Source: Cellvibrionaceae bacterium
Lineage (GTDB): Bacteria > Pseudomonadota > Gammaproteobacteria > Pseudomonadales > Cellvibrionaceae
Length of the DNA stretch: 64,000 nucleotides
Direction: 5' to 3'
NCBI GenBank assembly: GCA_021151695.1
Contig: JAGKWU010000016.1
Coordinates: 124,001 to 188,000, forward strand
Each line of letters opens with the position of its first letter. Position 1 is the stretch's first letter. The translations under genes and the position numbers were made by a program. Positions 8,292 through 18,840 of this stretch are shown in pieces. The notes below the pieces were generated by a model. The model was not told the origin of the DNA. It did not search any database and worked only from the letters and a program-made list of their open reading frames with translations.

Positions 8292-11249
8292 CTACTGCGG
8301 GCGCTTAACTGTCAAGACACTACCGTTATAGTCAAACTTGCCAATAGATGCATCAAAGTCCGCTGCATCGCCAGCAGCACCGCTTATCCAGCGCACATTA
8401 ACCTTGCGATCTTTGACCATGCCAGGGAAATCCCCCACTCGCTCGCCTATGGTCAAGGTTCCGCTGGCATCGTCATAACTCATGGGAATGCGCGAGAATT
8501 TGCCGTCGAGATAATTATTCGAGCGACCATCATCTTCATAGAGTTCGAAGCTGCCGTTAGCACCTGTATAAACCGTCACCGTAATGGGTGCATTCAAACC
8601 TTCATCTGTATATTGGATTGCAGGTCCGGTTGTCAAAATCGAACCGGCTTTCACAAACAATGGGATTTGATTAAGGGGTGCTGCCACGGTTAAGGTCTGG
8701 CCGCCTTTCACGCGCTCACCCGTCCAGAAGTTGTACCAATCAGTGCCTTCCGGTAGATAAAGATCGCGACTCCGCGCTTTGTATTCAGTCACAGGGCTCA
8801 CCAGGATTGAAGGTCCGAACATATATTGGGTATTTATTCCCCAGGCTTTTTTATCGTTGGGAAAATCCATTACCAGCGCACGCATAATGGTGCTGTCTTT
8901 ATGATAGGTATCAGCAGCCTGCGTGTAGATATAGGGCATGAGACGATAGCGCAGTTTGACCGTATCCTCCAGCCCTTTATAAATGTCGCTACCCTTGCCC
9001 GCCAAACTAAAAATTTCGCGATACGGAAATTGCCCGTGAGAGCGAAACAGCGGAACAAAAGAACCGAACTGCCACCAGCGCAAATTTTGCTCTTGCCACT
9101 CGGGTAATTGTGCTGGATCAATCTGATCCCAGGTAATGGCATCACCTTTAGGGCCGTGATTATATTTGGCCTCAGTGGTAAAACCACCTATATCAAAAGT
9201 CCAGTTTGGCACACCTGCCATACCAGTGTTCAAGCCGGTAGCAATCTGGTCGCGCATGTTATCCCAAGTGGCCGCAATATCGCCACTCCAGATAGCGGAG
9301 CCGGTGCGCTGTATGCCGCCGAAACCGGAGCGAGTCAAAATAAATTGACGCACATCGGGCTTTTCTTTTTGCGAGCCTTCATGAACACCCGTTGCGTGAG
9401 GGATTACATAGGAGTTGAAATATTCAGCTCCCGAGCCCACACCACCGGAACGGCTGATCAACTCCTTACGCTTCATAAAATTCACGTTGGAATGAATGTC
9501 CGGCTCAGATGCATCTAACCAATAGGCATCGAAACCTTTTGAGTTAATTTTCTGGCTCACCTGCTTCCAGAAAATTTCCTGTGACTCTTTGGGATAGGGA
9601 TCGTAGAAAGCATTGGCATAGCCGGGATAAATCCAGTCGACATTTTTCTCGTCCAGGTTTTTGTTGAACATATAACCTTTCGCGTTCAACTCTTTGTAAT
9701 TATCCGTTGTTGGATAAAACTTTGGCCACACGGAAATCATGATATTGCCGTGCATGGCGTGGATCTTGTCGGTAAGCGCTTTGGGATTGGGGAAAAACTT
9801 TGGATCAAAGTCGTGGCTACCCCAGGCATCCACCGGCCAGTAAGACCAGTCCAGCACAATATTGTCGATAGGCACTTTGGCATCACGATATTGTTTGAAC
9901 ATATTGACTATCTCGTCCGACGACTTGTAACGCTCGCGGCTTTGCCAGAAACCGTAGGCCCACTTGGGCAACATAATGGCTTTGCCGGTGAGGTGACGAT
10001 AACCCGCGATAACTTCATCTTTATTGCCGCCGGCAACAAAGTAGTAATCAATGGCTTTTGCAGTTTCAGAAAAGAGCGACAACTCTTTTTGTTCTGCTAC
10101 GGGCAGAGGCTCTTGATGTACCAGGCGAAAGAAACCACCGTCCACTTTCCAATTCGCTTTAAGGGCTTTTTTCTCGCCCGCCTTCATCGCCATATTGTAA
10201 TTGTGAAACCAGGGGTTCCAGTTCATGCGCCAGCGATCCAATACTTTTTGGCCATCCACAAACAATTGCGCATAGCCTGAGTTGTACATGCGGAAGTGAT
10301 GCACACCATCGGTTTTGGCTTCAATACTGCCCTCTATCTCCACCCGCAGCGTTTGCTTTTTCTCAGCATCGGCCAATTCGGGCGGAAAATTTATCTCGCG
10401 ATTGTTATTGTCTTTGTAGAACTGATAATCCACATCTTTTTCAACACGGGTTACCTTGAGCGTGTCGCCATCGTAGTAGCGCACCGTCAAACCGCCCTCT
10501 TTGCCTTCGGCATCATAGAGCTTCAAATTTTCAGCAAGCCCCTGGGCTTCTTTAGGATTGCCAAAACGGGTGATGGAATTATTATCCCAAAGCACGCCGT
10601 AATTATTGCTGGACACCAGGAACGGAATGGAGATCACCAGGTTATGGGTAGTCAACTCAACGTTTTCACCAGCGAGGTTCATCAAGTCATTATTTTGTTG
10701 GCCCAAGCCAAAAAAACCTTCATCGCTACCGCGATTAAATTCCTGACGAATCGCATAGGAGTTGGCCGCCGGCGCAACAGGATCAGCGGTAACCTGCGCA
10801 AAGGTTCCTGCCGTCTCCTCTTTTAGCAACTGCTTTCCGCTGGCATCCGCAAAGCTTACCTGTCCGGTCACCAGTGATACTTCTGCAGTTACCTGCGCAG
10901 TTTTTAGTAATAACGTTTCACCCTGCTGATCAGCGGTAAAATTAATTCCCGTCGGCGTGGCCACCACCTGAATAGAGGCTGGCAACACATCAAAGCTATC
11001 GCCCGGTAAACGAGTAACACGAATTATTTTATCCGTCATCACCTGCAAGCGCACTTTGTGGGCGCCAGCAGTCGATTTAGGCAGTGTTATGACAACACCA
11101 TCCGCCGTGCGCTCCACCTGTGCCAATTGTTGCGCTGAGGAAACAACAGCTGTTTTGCTGGAATCTGCTTTATCCGAGCAGGCTTGCAGTACGCACACGG
11201 ACGCCAAACCTATAAGGCTATATTTGAGAATATCTTTTGCTGCCAACAT
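8292..11249 (-). CDS. xyl31A: GH31 alpha-xylosidase, lipoprotein, with PA14-like insert
   Basis: 985 residues. The N-terminus LASVCVLQACSDK is a lipoprotein signal with cysteine at about residue 24, so the enzyme is probably tethered to the outer membrane facing the periplasm. Residues about 230-380 contain a PA14-like beta domain (GSIEAKTDGVHHFRMYNSGY, LFVDGQKVLDRW) inserted in the N-terminal half, as in the C. japonicus alpha-xylosidase. The GH31 barrel carries the nucleophile motif DAYWLDASEPD (Asp at about residue 579) and YGFWQSRERYKSSDE. It removes xylose from the non-reducing end of xyloglucan oligosaccharides. AGGAG precedes the ATG. It is the last gene of the locus and follows bgl35A by 53 bp. 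Confidence 0.95.
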   Translation of the reverse strand: MLAAKDILKYSLIGLASVCVLQACSDKADSSKTAVVSSAQQLAQVERTADGVVITLPKSTAGAHKVRLQVMTDKIIRVTRLPGDSFDVLPASIQVVATPTGINFTADQQGETLLLKTAQVTAEVSLVTGQVSFADASGKQLLKEETAGTFAQVTADPVAPAANSYAIRQEFNRGSDEGFFGLGQQNNDLMNLAGENVELTTHNLVISIPFLVSSNNYGVLWDNNSITRFGNPKEAQGLAENLKLYDAEGKEGGLTVRYYDGDTLKVTRVEKDVDYQFYKDNNNREINFPPELADAEKKQTLRVEIEGSIEAKTDGVHHFRMYNSGYAQLFVDGQKVLDRWRMNWNPWFHNYNMAMKAGEKKALKANWKVDGGFFRLVHQEPLPVAEQKELSLFSETAKAIDYYFVAGGNKDEVIAGYRHLTGKAIMLPKWAYGFWQSRERYKSSDEIVNMFKQYRDAKVPIDNIVLDWSYWPVDAWGSHDFDPKFFPNPKALTDKIHAMHGNIMISVWPKFYPTTDNYKELNAKGYMFNKNLDEKNVDWIYPGYANAFYDPYPKESQEIFWKQVSQKINSKGFDAYWLDASEPDIHSNVNFMKRKELISRSGGVGSGAEYFNSYVIPHATGVHEGSQKEKPDVRQFILTRSGFGGIQRTGSAIWSGDIAATWDNMRDQIATGLNTGMAGVPNWTFDIGGFTTEAKYNHGPKGDAITWDQIDPAQLPEWQEQNLRWWQFGSFVPLFRSHGQFPYREIFSLAGKGSDIYKGLEDTVKLRYRLMPYIYTQAADTYHKDSTIMRALVMDFPNDKKAWGINTQYMFGPSILVSPVTEYKARSRDLYLPEGTDWYNFWTGERVKGGQTLTVAAPLNQIPLFVKAGSILTTGPAIQYTDEGLNAPITVTVYTGANGSFELYEDDGRSNNYLDGKFSRIPMSYDDASGTLTIGERVGDFPGMVKDRKVNVRWISGAAGDAADFDASIGKFDYNGSVLTVKRPQ

Positions 11250-11302
11250 TGAAAGCTCTCCTGTTTTTTAGCAAAAATTTTATTGATTATGGTGTGATAA
11301 AA

Positions 11303-13000
11303 CTAATTGGTTTTATAAGTCGCCATGCGAACCTTTAACAGGTGCGGACGCTCTGCAAAGTTCAGCCCCCAATCGGTCTGGTCGCCATTCCACACGCGCT
11401 CCATTACCCACTCGCCTTTTTCGTAGTGCCCTTCTTCGATACGATCAATCATGTATTTTGAAGTTTTAATTTCATCCGAAGGTTTGAATTCAACACGCGA
11501 TTTAAACCCTGTTACCAGATATTCATTCTCACTCAACTGTGCAATCAAAGCGCCGCCAGAAGCCGGATCATTACCTTTTGGAAGGGAAGTAAAAAACATG
11601 GGGCGGCCATAGGTGACTTCTGCATTCCACTTACCCAGATCCAGGGTTTGCGTTAAAGCCTCGGCAATTTTTTTAGCGGCGGCTTCTTTCTCCGCTTGGC
11701 TAGCTTCTGGCTTGGCTTGCATCTTTTTCACAGATTCCGCATCCAGCGGCTCGGAAACACCCCACACATGATTTTCAAACGCCAGCTTGGCCCACTCACG
11801 CATCATGGGTGCTATAACGCGATAATGACGAGCAAAATTCTCAATCGTCTCGTCATCATATTTATCGGCACCCAGGGGATAATTGACATAGTCGGTATCG
11901 TCCATGCCAAAGGGTGAAAAACCTATGGCACCGCGACCAAGCGCATCAAAAAAGTAGCGGGCATAGGTTTGGCTATTACCCATCTCAGGCACCATCAATG
12001 GATTATCAGCACGACTGTATTGTTCCAGCCACTTCACCACCGTTTTATGATCAGGGTTATAAATATCAGGGCCCAGTGCATCCAGATGTGGTGCCGCGGC
12101 TTTCCATACGGGGATCACATTATCGGTAGGCCCACCCTTTTCCCAAAAAGTTGGATTAAACGGATCGCGCAATGCCGCATTCGCATACATAGGCAAGGCC
12201 TTTATGGCTTTGCCAGCCGCTGCCAATTCATCGCAGTATTTTGCAATGTAATAAGCATGGAAAAACTCGTCAGCATCTTTGCCAAAGGCTATTGCCCAAG
12301 GTACAGATTTAATTTTTAAATAGCTTGCCAAGGACTCAGGGATAGGAGCATCAAATACTTTTTGTGCCATGGGTGAATAGTCGCGATCAGAACCCCAGGT
12401 TCCCGCCTCATTTTCCACCTGTACCATAATCACGGTATTTTGCGGATCATTTTTCTTGAGGTATTTCATCAACTCAAGAAATGCTTTTTTATCAGCCGCC
12501 AAGGTGTTAGCGCCCAGGGGCGACATGGAGTTCAGTGTTTCACCGGTTTTGGTGACCACACGTGGAAAACGTTCGTTATTTAATTTTGCCCAGGCAGGCA
12601 TATAGTGCGGTGCATTATTTTTCCAGGCACCAAACCACAACAGCACCAAGCGCACTTTATTTTCACGCGCTTCTTTTAACAACACATCCAGATAAGAAAA
12701 ATCGAATTTACCTTCAACCTGTTCAACCTGCTCCCAGGCCACGGGAATCTCCAGAGTATTTGCCTGCATTTTCTGGATCGAAGGCCAAACCTGTTTTAGT
12801 GCAGCCGGATAATTGCTGGAGTTATTCGCTTGCGCGCCCAACATTAAAAACGGCGCGCCATCAACCATAAGTGCATGCTTGCCATTTTTTGAAACGATTT
12901 CTGGCAGATCACCAGAAAAAACTTTACTTGTAATCAGAGCTCCGCAAATTGCACCTACGAGGTTAAGACGCGACAAAAAAGTAGTGTGAGTGAAAATCAT
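11303..13000 (-). CDS. bgl35A: GH35 beta-galactosidase of the xyloglucan locus
   Basis: 565 residues from the ATG at 13000, chosen because GGAGG sits four bases upstream; the longer frame has no such site. A signal peptide of about 30 residues precedes the mature protein. The GH35 barrel shows the acid/base motif IMVQVENEAGTWG (catalytic Glu about 198) and the nucleophile motif PLMVPEMGNSQ (Glu about 339). The spacing of about 141 residues is close to that I recall for the C. japonicus enzyme. It removes galactose from xyloglucan side chains in the periplasm. It lies between the TonB receptor, separated by a terminator, and xyl31A. Confidence 0.94.
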   Translation of the reverse strand: MIFTHTTFLSRLNLVGAICGALITSKVFSGDLPEIVSKNGKHALMVDGAPFLMLGAQANNSSNYPAALKQVWPSIQKMQANTLEIPVAWEQVEQVEGKFDFSYLDVLLKEARENKVRLVLLWFGAWKNNAPHYMPAWAKLNNERFPRVVTKTGETLNSMSPLGANTLAADKKAFLELMKYLKKNDPQNTVIMVQVENEAGTWGSDRDYSPMAQKVFDAPIPESLASYLKIKSVPWAIAFGKDADEFFHAYYIAKYCDELAAAGKAIKALPMYANAALRDPFNPTFWEKGGPTDNVIPVWKAAAPHLDALGPDIYNPDHKTVVKWLEQYSRADNPLMVPEMGNSQTYARYFFDALGRGAIGFSPFGMDDTDYVNYPLGADKYDDETIENFARHYRVIAPMMREWAKLAFENHVWGVSEPLDAESVKKMQAKPEASQAEKEAAAKKIAEALTQTLDLGKWNAEVTYGRPMFFTSLPKGNDPASGGALIAQLSENEYLVTGFKSRVEFKPSDEIKTSKYMIDRIEEGHYEKGEWVMERVWNGDQTDWGLNFAERPHLLKVRMATYKTN

Positions 13001-13083
13001 GAAGCCTCCGATAAAAATAGGTTTAAGGAAGTTTAGCAAAGCGATTCCGCATTACTGTTGCTCCTTAACAAAATCTTACTTAT

Positions 13084-13121
13084 AAAAAAACCTTGCCTCA
13101 TTGCTGGGGCAAGGTTTTTTT
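13084..13121. terminator. Bidirectional-looking intrinsic terminator between TonB receptor and bgl35A
   Basis: AAAAAACCTTGCC pairs with GGCAAGGTTTTTT around a short loop (13084-13121), with T-runs on both strands. On the minus strand it lies just past the receptor stop at 13142. Receptor transcripts can therefore end here, and bgl35A-xyl31A may need read-through or a separate promoter. Confidence 0.85.
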
Positions 13122-13141
13122 AAAACAGCTACACCACCAAA

Positions 13142-16081
13142 TTAGAATTTGGCACGGAAGCTAAGCGAGTAACGAGCATCTTGTGCATAGGAGTAGGCAA
13201 CATGATCGCCAGCGCCATTTTGCTTCATGATACCAATGGTTTTTTCCTTCAACAGGTTGCTAGCTTCCAGAGTAACAGTGTAATTATCCAGGAAGGTGTA
13301 ACCAATAGATGCATCCAATTGGCCGTAAGCATCGTTATAAATTGGAAGACGTGCTTTACCAGATGTATCCAGGAAGTCAGGATCAAAACCATTGGTTCCC
13401 CAGGCAATCAGGTACTCGCTGCGCCAGGAGTAGGCTAAACGAGCAGCGACACCGCCTTTCTCATACATTCCTATGATGTTGTAGGAATTTTTCGAAAGCT
13501 GATCAATTGGCATTTGACCATAAAGAGTGTGGTCTGTATCTACCGGACTTACACCAGTAGCATTAGCAGGAATTTTTGCTTTGCTATCGATATAAGTATA
13601 GTTAGCTTGCATACCCAAACCATCGAAAGGTGCTGGCAAAGAATCAAAGAACTTGCTCACACCGAGCTCAATACCATTGATATCCCCAGAACCAATATTT
13701 TTAAGACTGGTTGTATCTATATCAACAGCATCTCCATTTGGCGTCACACCACCCATCAGTTGATTTTCTCTACGGAAGAAATTATCAACTTGCTTAGTGA
13801 ACAATGCTAAATGAGCCATCCCGCCCTTATCATCAAAGTACCATTCAGCAGAAATATCAAACTGATTGGCAGTCATTGGATCCAGGTTGGGATTGGTAAA
13901 TTGCTCTTGCGAGAACTTGATATCATCCAGACTTGTTACTGTTTGCACACCATCTTTTTTGGTATTAGTAACAATTCGCTTGGCTTGCAAATCGGAGAAG
14001 CTTGCAGCCCAAACAGCTTTTGATGCTGCAAAACGCACGAAAAGATCATCCGTCGCTTTCAATCTCAGGTTCAAGCTAGGCAACACATGTGTATGACTAT
14101 TTTTTGTTTCATACGGAGAGGTTGTTGCTTCGAAGCCTACACCTGGTGGGCCATCAAGTTTTTCCCAACGCTGAAAACCACTTGCTTCATTGTCAGTCTG
14201 TACAACACGCACACCAACGTTACCGTCTAACGGCATAGACCAGTTCTCAAAGGCGAAGTTGGTCATCACGTAGCCAGACGTGGTTGTCTCGTCCTGTTGG
14301 TTGCGATAGGCAGGATCAGTCAAGCGAGTCCATTGCGGATAAATTGTGCTGCAAATCCAGGGCTGGTAGGCCGCACACACAGTTGCTGGATCACCGTTAA
14401 TAGCATCAGTAGTCGCTTTGAAGTTTTTAACCGCCTCGCGGCTGTACAGGTAGCCCGCCGCCGGTACAGAAACATCGCCACGTTGGAAATTACTGAACGA
14501 ATACAGGTTCAAATATTTGGACGCTTCATCCGCAGTAACCTTTGGAATATTGGTCTTGTCGTAGCCGCTCCAATCCAGTTTGGTAAACCAGGTTTGGTTG
14601 CGCGCATGCCAATCGTATTCAGTATTGATATTGTCAGCAGTTTTTTCAGAATATCTCACGCCCGCTTTAACAGATTTGATAATGGAATCATCAAAACTAT
14701 ATTCAGCATCGAATCTGGCTGCTTTTGAGTCAGCTTCGTTGCGCTCAAAATGGGTCATCTCCTGGCCCAAGTCATAGTTGGAGTAATCCGACATATAGCT
14801 TGAGGAAATTCCAATATCAGGCGTCGCTGTACCTACACCGCTCAGAGTTGCAGTGGCTGGTCTGACTTCCAGACCCAAGGTGTAATCGTCAGCTGTTGCC
14901 TTGGCTTTTACATATTGCAAATCAGCGGAGAATTTCCAATGCTCATCCGGGGTCCACTTCACGCCGGCAGAATAATCAGTGGTGTCAGAAGTATTTTGCG
15001 CCCAGCGAGTACTGGTACCAAGGTCGACACCCCAGGCAACTGGGTTGGCCACTGTAACGTCACCACTAACAAGCGCACCATTTTCGTCGTACTTCCAATT
15101 TTTGTCGCTGGTTGGCAGCAACGCTTGATCGCCTTTATGGCCGCTAATGAAGAACGCATTTTCGTCATACAGAGAATCATGCTTGCTTTGGAACGCCGTT
15201 ACATAAACTTCAGTATTGTCATTTGGCGCCCATTGGAACGCAGCATAACCACCATCGCGCTTGCTGTGATAATCGTTGCGGCGCCAGTCCACACCTTTTG
15301 ATACCCATACATCCTGGCCATCAATTTCGCGAGGCAAATAAGCGCGGGTATAAACCTGATCAGAGCGGCTTGCCAGTTTGGAAGTAGACAAATCGATCAG
15401 GAAACCAATTTCACCTGCATCAGTTGACCAGCGATTGCTGTACAAGCCAGAGTATTCACCATTGGTTTCTTTGAGCTGATCACCGTAGTTAGCTTTTGCC
15501 GTTACGCTCGCCAATTGGCCAGGAGCATCAAAGGGCATACGGGTACGCAGGTTTACAGTACCACCCAGGCCGCCTTCAATCATGTCGGCAGAGGGACTTT
15601 TGTAGGTATCTACCGCGTACATCAACTCCGCTGGAACATCTTCGAAACTAATACCACGGCCACCAGCTGCAGAGAACACATCACGCCCGTTCAACTCGGA
15701 GCGCACTTGAGTCAAACCACGCACTGCCACACCACTACCTTCGGCGGCGGGGTGTTCGGCATCGTTGTTGGTGTACCGACCAACGGTCACACCTGGTACA
15801 CGTTGCAGGGCTTCAGTCACACTGCGATCTGGTAATTTACCAATGTCTTCAGCAACGATTGAATCCACTACTACGTTTGAGTTCTTTTTAACATCTTGTG
15901 CCGATTGAACGCTCGCACGTTGACCAACAATAACAACTTCCTCAGTATCAGCCGCTTTTTCATCGGCCGCATACGCAGATACTGCGCCCATAGCACTTAC
16001 GGCCAATGAAACGCTGGAAGCCATTTTGATATACAACGGTAATTTCTTTTTCAGAAATGTTTGTTCGTTTTTATTTATCAT
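13142..16081 (-). CDS. TonB-dependent receptor, probable xyloglucan oligosaccharide importer
   Basis: 979 residues with a long signal region ending near SAMGAVSAYA, then a TonB-box-like stretch DTEEVVIVGQRAS. A plug domain follows (DSIVAEDIGKLPDRSVTEALQRVPGV, GIRG-type motif AVRGLTQVRSELNGRD), then a large beta-barrel ending in LSFRAKF with the terminal aromatic residue typical of outer-membrane proteins. The plug belongs to the oligosaccharide TBDT type common in Cellvibrio, Xanthomonas and Caulobacter. Its position between the fucosidase and galactosidase genes indicates uptake of xyloglucan fragments across the outer membrane. The substrate is inferred from context. Confidence 0.92.
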   Translation of the reverse strand: MINKNEQTFLKKKLPLYIKMASSVSLAVSAMGAVSAYAADEKAADTEEVVIVGQRASVQSAQDVKKNSNVVVDSIVAEDIGKLPDRSVTEALQRVPGVTVGRYTNNDAEHPAAEGSGVAVRGLTQVRSELNGRDVFSAAGGRGISFEDVPAELMYAVDTYKSPSADMIEGGLGGTVNLRTRMPFDAPGQLASVTAKANYGDQLKETNGEYSGLYSNRWSTDAGEIGFLIDLSTSKLASRSDQVYTRAYLPREIDGQDVWVSKGVDWRRNDYHSKRDGGYAAFQWAPNDNTEVYVTAFQSKHDSLYDENAFFISGHKGDQALLPTSDKNWKYDENGALVSGDVTVANPVAWGVDLGTSTRWAQNTSDTTDYSAGVKWTPDEHWKFSADLQYVKAKATADDYTLGLEVRPATATLSGVGTATPDIGISSSYMSDYSNYDLGQEMTHFERNEADSKAARFDAEYSFDDSIIKSVKAGVRYSEKTADNINTEYDWHARNQTWFTKLDWSGYDKTNIPKVTADEASKYLNLYSFSNFQRGDVSVPAAGYLYSREAVKNFKATTDAINGDPATVCAAYQPWICSTIYPQWTRLTDPAYRNQQDETTTSGYVMTNFAFENWSMPLDGNVGVRVVQTDNEASGFQRWEKLDGPPGVGFEATTSPYETKNSHTHVLPSLNLRLKATDDLFVRFAASKAVWAASFSDLQAKRIVTNTKKDGVQTVTSLDDIKFSQEQFTNPNLDPMTANQFDISAEWYFDDKGGMAHLALFTKQVDNFFRRENQLMGGVTPNGDAVDIDTTSLKNIGSGDINGIELGVSKFFDSLPAPFDGLGMQANYTYIDSKAKIPANATGVSPVDTDHTLYGQMPIDQLSKNSYNIIGMYEKGGVAARLAYSWRSEYLIAWGTNGFDPDFLDTSGKARLPIYNDAYGQLDASIGYTFLDNYTVTLEASNLLKEKTIGIMKQNGAGDHVAYSYAQDARYSLSFRAKF

Positions 16082-16179
16082 TGTCTTTCTCCAGTTATAA
16101 AAGTTAAAACCACCCCTATACTTTTTGGCCTGGCGGCCATCACGCTATGCGTGAGCGACGGTTAATCACAACTTCCGTC

Positions 16180-18576
16180 TTATTTTTTGCCTAACAAATA
16201 GCTTTCGCCTTCCTGTGCGTTAAAAGTCCCCGAATCTCCATTGAGCTTAATGGCAACCGCTTTGCCATTAGCTCTATTTACCAGCGTAAAACTACGCTCC
16301 AATAAAGAATTTTTAAGAGTCACTTCACCGGCTTTTCCGGCCGTTATGGTGGCTGTTTGCAGCTGATTATTTTTCCATTGCAGATCTACTACCAAATTAC
16401 CGCGCGCGCGCAAACCAGTTACAGAACCTTGAGACCAGGCTTTAGGTAAAGCCGGTAACAGATACAATTGCCCTGTATGGCTTTGCAACAGCATCTCAGC
16501 AATACCTGCCGTTGCGCCAAAGTTGCCATCGATTTGAAACGGCGGATGGTTGTCCCACAGGTTTGGCAAGGTGCTAATGGTCAATTGTTCCGAGAGCAAT
16601 TTATGCGAGCGATCACCGTCAAGCAGGCGCGCCCATAAGTTGACTTTCCAAGCCTGCGACCAACCGGTACCACCATCACCGCGCGCATTTAAGGTTGTAC
16701 GCGCTGCCTGCAATAATTCCGGTGTTTTACTGGCATCTATTTGATGGCCAGGATGCAGCGCAAACAAATGGGATATGTGGCGGTGTTGATTTTTCGGATC
16801 ATCGAGATCTTCTTTCCACTCCTGCAATTGCCCCCATGAACCAATGCGCACACCGGGATCAAGCTTCGCTAAAGCATCCGCCGCTTTTTTACCGAAAGTT
16901 TTGTCGCCAACGAGTTGCGCGGCTTCTGATGTATTGCGCAGCAAATCAAACACAATTTGTTGGGACATGGCAGCAGCCACTACAAAAGGCCCCTGCTCTG
17001 GCGAAAAGCTTGGCGAAACCACCAACTTGCCATCGCGAGGATCCACAACCAGTGTGTCCAACCAGAATTGCGCGGCACCTTTCATTAATGGCCATGCGCG
17101 CTCACGCAAGAATTTTTTATCGCCGGTAAACAAATAGTGTTCGTAATAATGCTGCGCCATCCAGGCACCAGCTTCCGGCTGCCAAAAGGCTGTGGGCCAT
17201 TCGATAACACCGGCAAAGCCCCAGATGTTGGTATTTAAAAATAATGTCCAGCCATTGGCGCCGAGGATTTTTTTTGCAGCCGCTTCACCCGGTTTTACCA
17301 GCGAGTCGACAAAATCAAATAGTGGGCGGGTGGTCTCCTGCATATTGGTGGTTTCAGCCAACCAGTAATTCATTTGCAGGTTGATGTTTACGTGGTAGTC
17401 GTCATTCCAGGGCGGTGTATTAGTGCGGTTCCAAACACCTTGCAAATTCGCAGGCAGAGAGCCTGCTCGCGATGACGAAATCAATAAGTAGCGACCGAAT
17501 TGAAAATAAGTAGCTTCAAGAGTGCGATCTTGTTGAGCGTTGCCTTTGCGGTAATTGGCCAACAACTCTGGCGTCATCTTGTCAGTGATTGATTGACCAA
17601 TATCCAGATTCACACGATCAAAAATCTGGCGGTAATCCGCTTGATGAGCCTTCAATAATTCGGCGAAGGTTTTTTTCTGGCTTTTATCAAGCTTGTCAGT
17701 GACAGTTTTATGGGGATTGCCACCGCGATAATCGGGGTAGTGCTGCACATAATCTGTAGCTGCCGTTAATAAAATTACGACAGAGTCAGCATTGGAAACT
17801 TGCAGCTTATCGCCAGCTTGCTCCAATTTTCCGCCGATAGTCGACACCTGGGCACCCGCTTCGTATTTAAGACCATTATCTTGTAATGCACCGCTCACAC
17901 TGATACGGCCCGCTGCCACTTGGGTTTGTGCACTGCGATTATCGGGAATATTAAGGGCGGCGGTGAGTGATACTTTGCCGGGCTGATCCGCACTGATGCG
18001 AACTGCGATAACAGAATCCGGGTAGCTGGCAAAATATTCACGCACATAGCGAACACCATTTTGCGTGTAGCTGACGCTGACCAAACTGTTATTTAAATCA
18101 AGATTGCGCTGGTAGTTGCTCACCGCACCTTGCTGCGGAAAGTTTAAAAGCAGCTCACCAAAATTCTGGTAGTCGCCATAACCAATCGTTTTACGTCCCA
18201 GCAGTTTGGCGACATCTGTCGGCTCCATAGAGCCCTTTTCTGTCAGGGTTTTGCGCACTGATGCCAGCTTTTCTGCCTGGGCATTTGCTGGTATGCCGAA
18301 ATCGTACCCTTGCTTTGAGCCCGGCCCGCCAGTCCACAGGGTCTTTTCATTAAATTGCAGGTGCTCCGCATCTACCGCGCCCATCACCACTGCACCCATA
18401 GCGCCATTGCCAATAGGTAGGCCTTCGCGCTCCCAATCGGCGGCAGGCTTATCGAAGGAAATACGCAGCTCCGGCTGCCCTGCAGAGGCCATGTGCCCGC
18501 AACCAATTCCGACCAATATGGCGCAGGCATAAACAGCTGATCTGGCTTTCACCAATGCTGAAGACCTATTGCCCAT
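16180..18576 (-). CDS. afc95A: GH95 alpha-L-fucosidase of the xyloglucan locus
   Basis: 798 residues from the ATG at 18576, which follows AGAGG at seven bases; a GTG two codons earlier is less likely. It has an N-terminal signal region. GH95 landmarks are present: GLPIGNGAMGAVVMG, FNEKTLWTGGPG, the NxN pair in DYHVNINLQMNYWLAE, the catalytic region GQLQEWKEDLDDP followed by HRHISHLFALHPG, and PFQIDGNFGATAGIAEMLL with the conserved aspartate. The family hydrolyses alpha-1,2-linked fucose by inversion; here the target is the Fuc-Gal-Xyl side chain of dicot xyloglucan. It is the first gene of the minus-strand locus, with a candidate operator upstream. Confidence 0.94.
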   Translation of the reverse strand: MGNRSSALVKARSAVYACAILVGIGCGHMASAGQPELRISFDKPAADWEREGLPIGNGAMGAVVMGAVDAEHLQFNEKTLWTGGPGSKQGYDFGIPANAQAEKLASVRKTLTEKGSMEPTDVAKLLGRKTIGYGDYQNFGELLLNFPQQGAVSNYQRNLDLNNSLVSVSYTQNGVRYVREYFASYPDSVIAVRISADQPGKVSLTAALNIPDNRSAQTQVAAGRISVSGALQDNGLKYEAGAQVSTIGGKLEQAGDKLQVSNADSVVILLTAATDYVQHYPDYRGGNPHKTVTDKLDKSQKKTFAELLKAHQADYRQIFDRVNLDIGQSITDKMTPELLANYRKGNAQQDRTLEATYFQFGRYLLISSSRAGSLPANLQGVWNRTNTPPWNDDYHVNINLQMNYWLAETTNMQETTRPLFDFVDSLVKPGEAAAKKILGANGWTLFLNTNIWGFAGVIEWPTAFWQPEAGAWMAQHYYEHYLFTGDKKFLRERAWPLMKGAAQFWLDTLVVDPRDGKLVVSPSFSPEQGPFVVAAAMSQQIVFDLLRNTSEAAQLVGDKTFGKKAADALAKLDPGVRIGSWGQLQEWKEDLDDPKNQHRHISHLFALHPGHQIDASKTPELLQAARTTLNARGDGGTGWSQAWKVNLWARLLDGDRSHKLLSEQLTISTLPNLWDNHPPFQIDGNFGATAGIAEMLLQSHTGQLYLLPALPKAWSQGSVTGLRARGNLVVDLQWKNNQLQTATITAGKAGEVTLKNSLLERSFTLVNRANGKAVAIKLNGDSGTFNAQEGESYLLGKK

Positions 18577-18625
18577 CGCCACACCTCTGTCGTTATTTTT
18601 TATAAAAATTGCCCTGCATATATAT

Positions 18626-18647
18626 GGTATATATGACTATATGAACC
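18626..18647 (-). promoter_or_regulatory. Imperfect palindrome upstream of afc95A, candidate operator
   Basis: An AT-rich interrupted palindrome, GGT-xx-ATAT-centre-ATAT-xx-ACC, lies about 50-70 bp upstream of afc95A. Its right part, TATATGAACCA, recurs exactly upstream of the halogenase-family gene at 29877-29887. The symmetry fits a repressor-type operator of a sugar regulator; the regulator is unknown. The remaining sequence of this 300-bp gap is AT-rich and shows no gene. Confidence 0.35.
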
Positions 18648-18840
18648 AATATTATGACACTTTTTTCATCCATGCAACGGTTATTACCAATAATATTCCA
18701 TGGCGGTAAATTTTTTATTTATAAAAAGTCATTGCAGACGGGAGAAGTAATAAGACGTAACTTTTCGACACAATTTTGAGGCCAGTGAAACACCCAAAAG
18801 GCCGGCTCATAACCCACGCCAAGGATTTTCGAGGCGAAAA

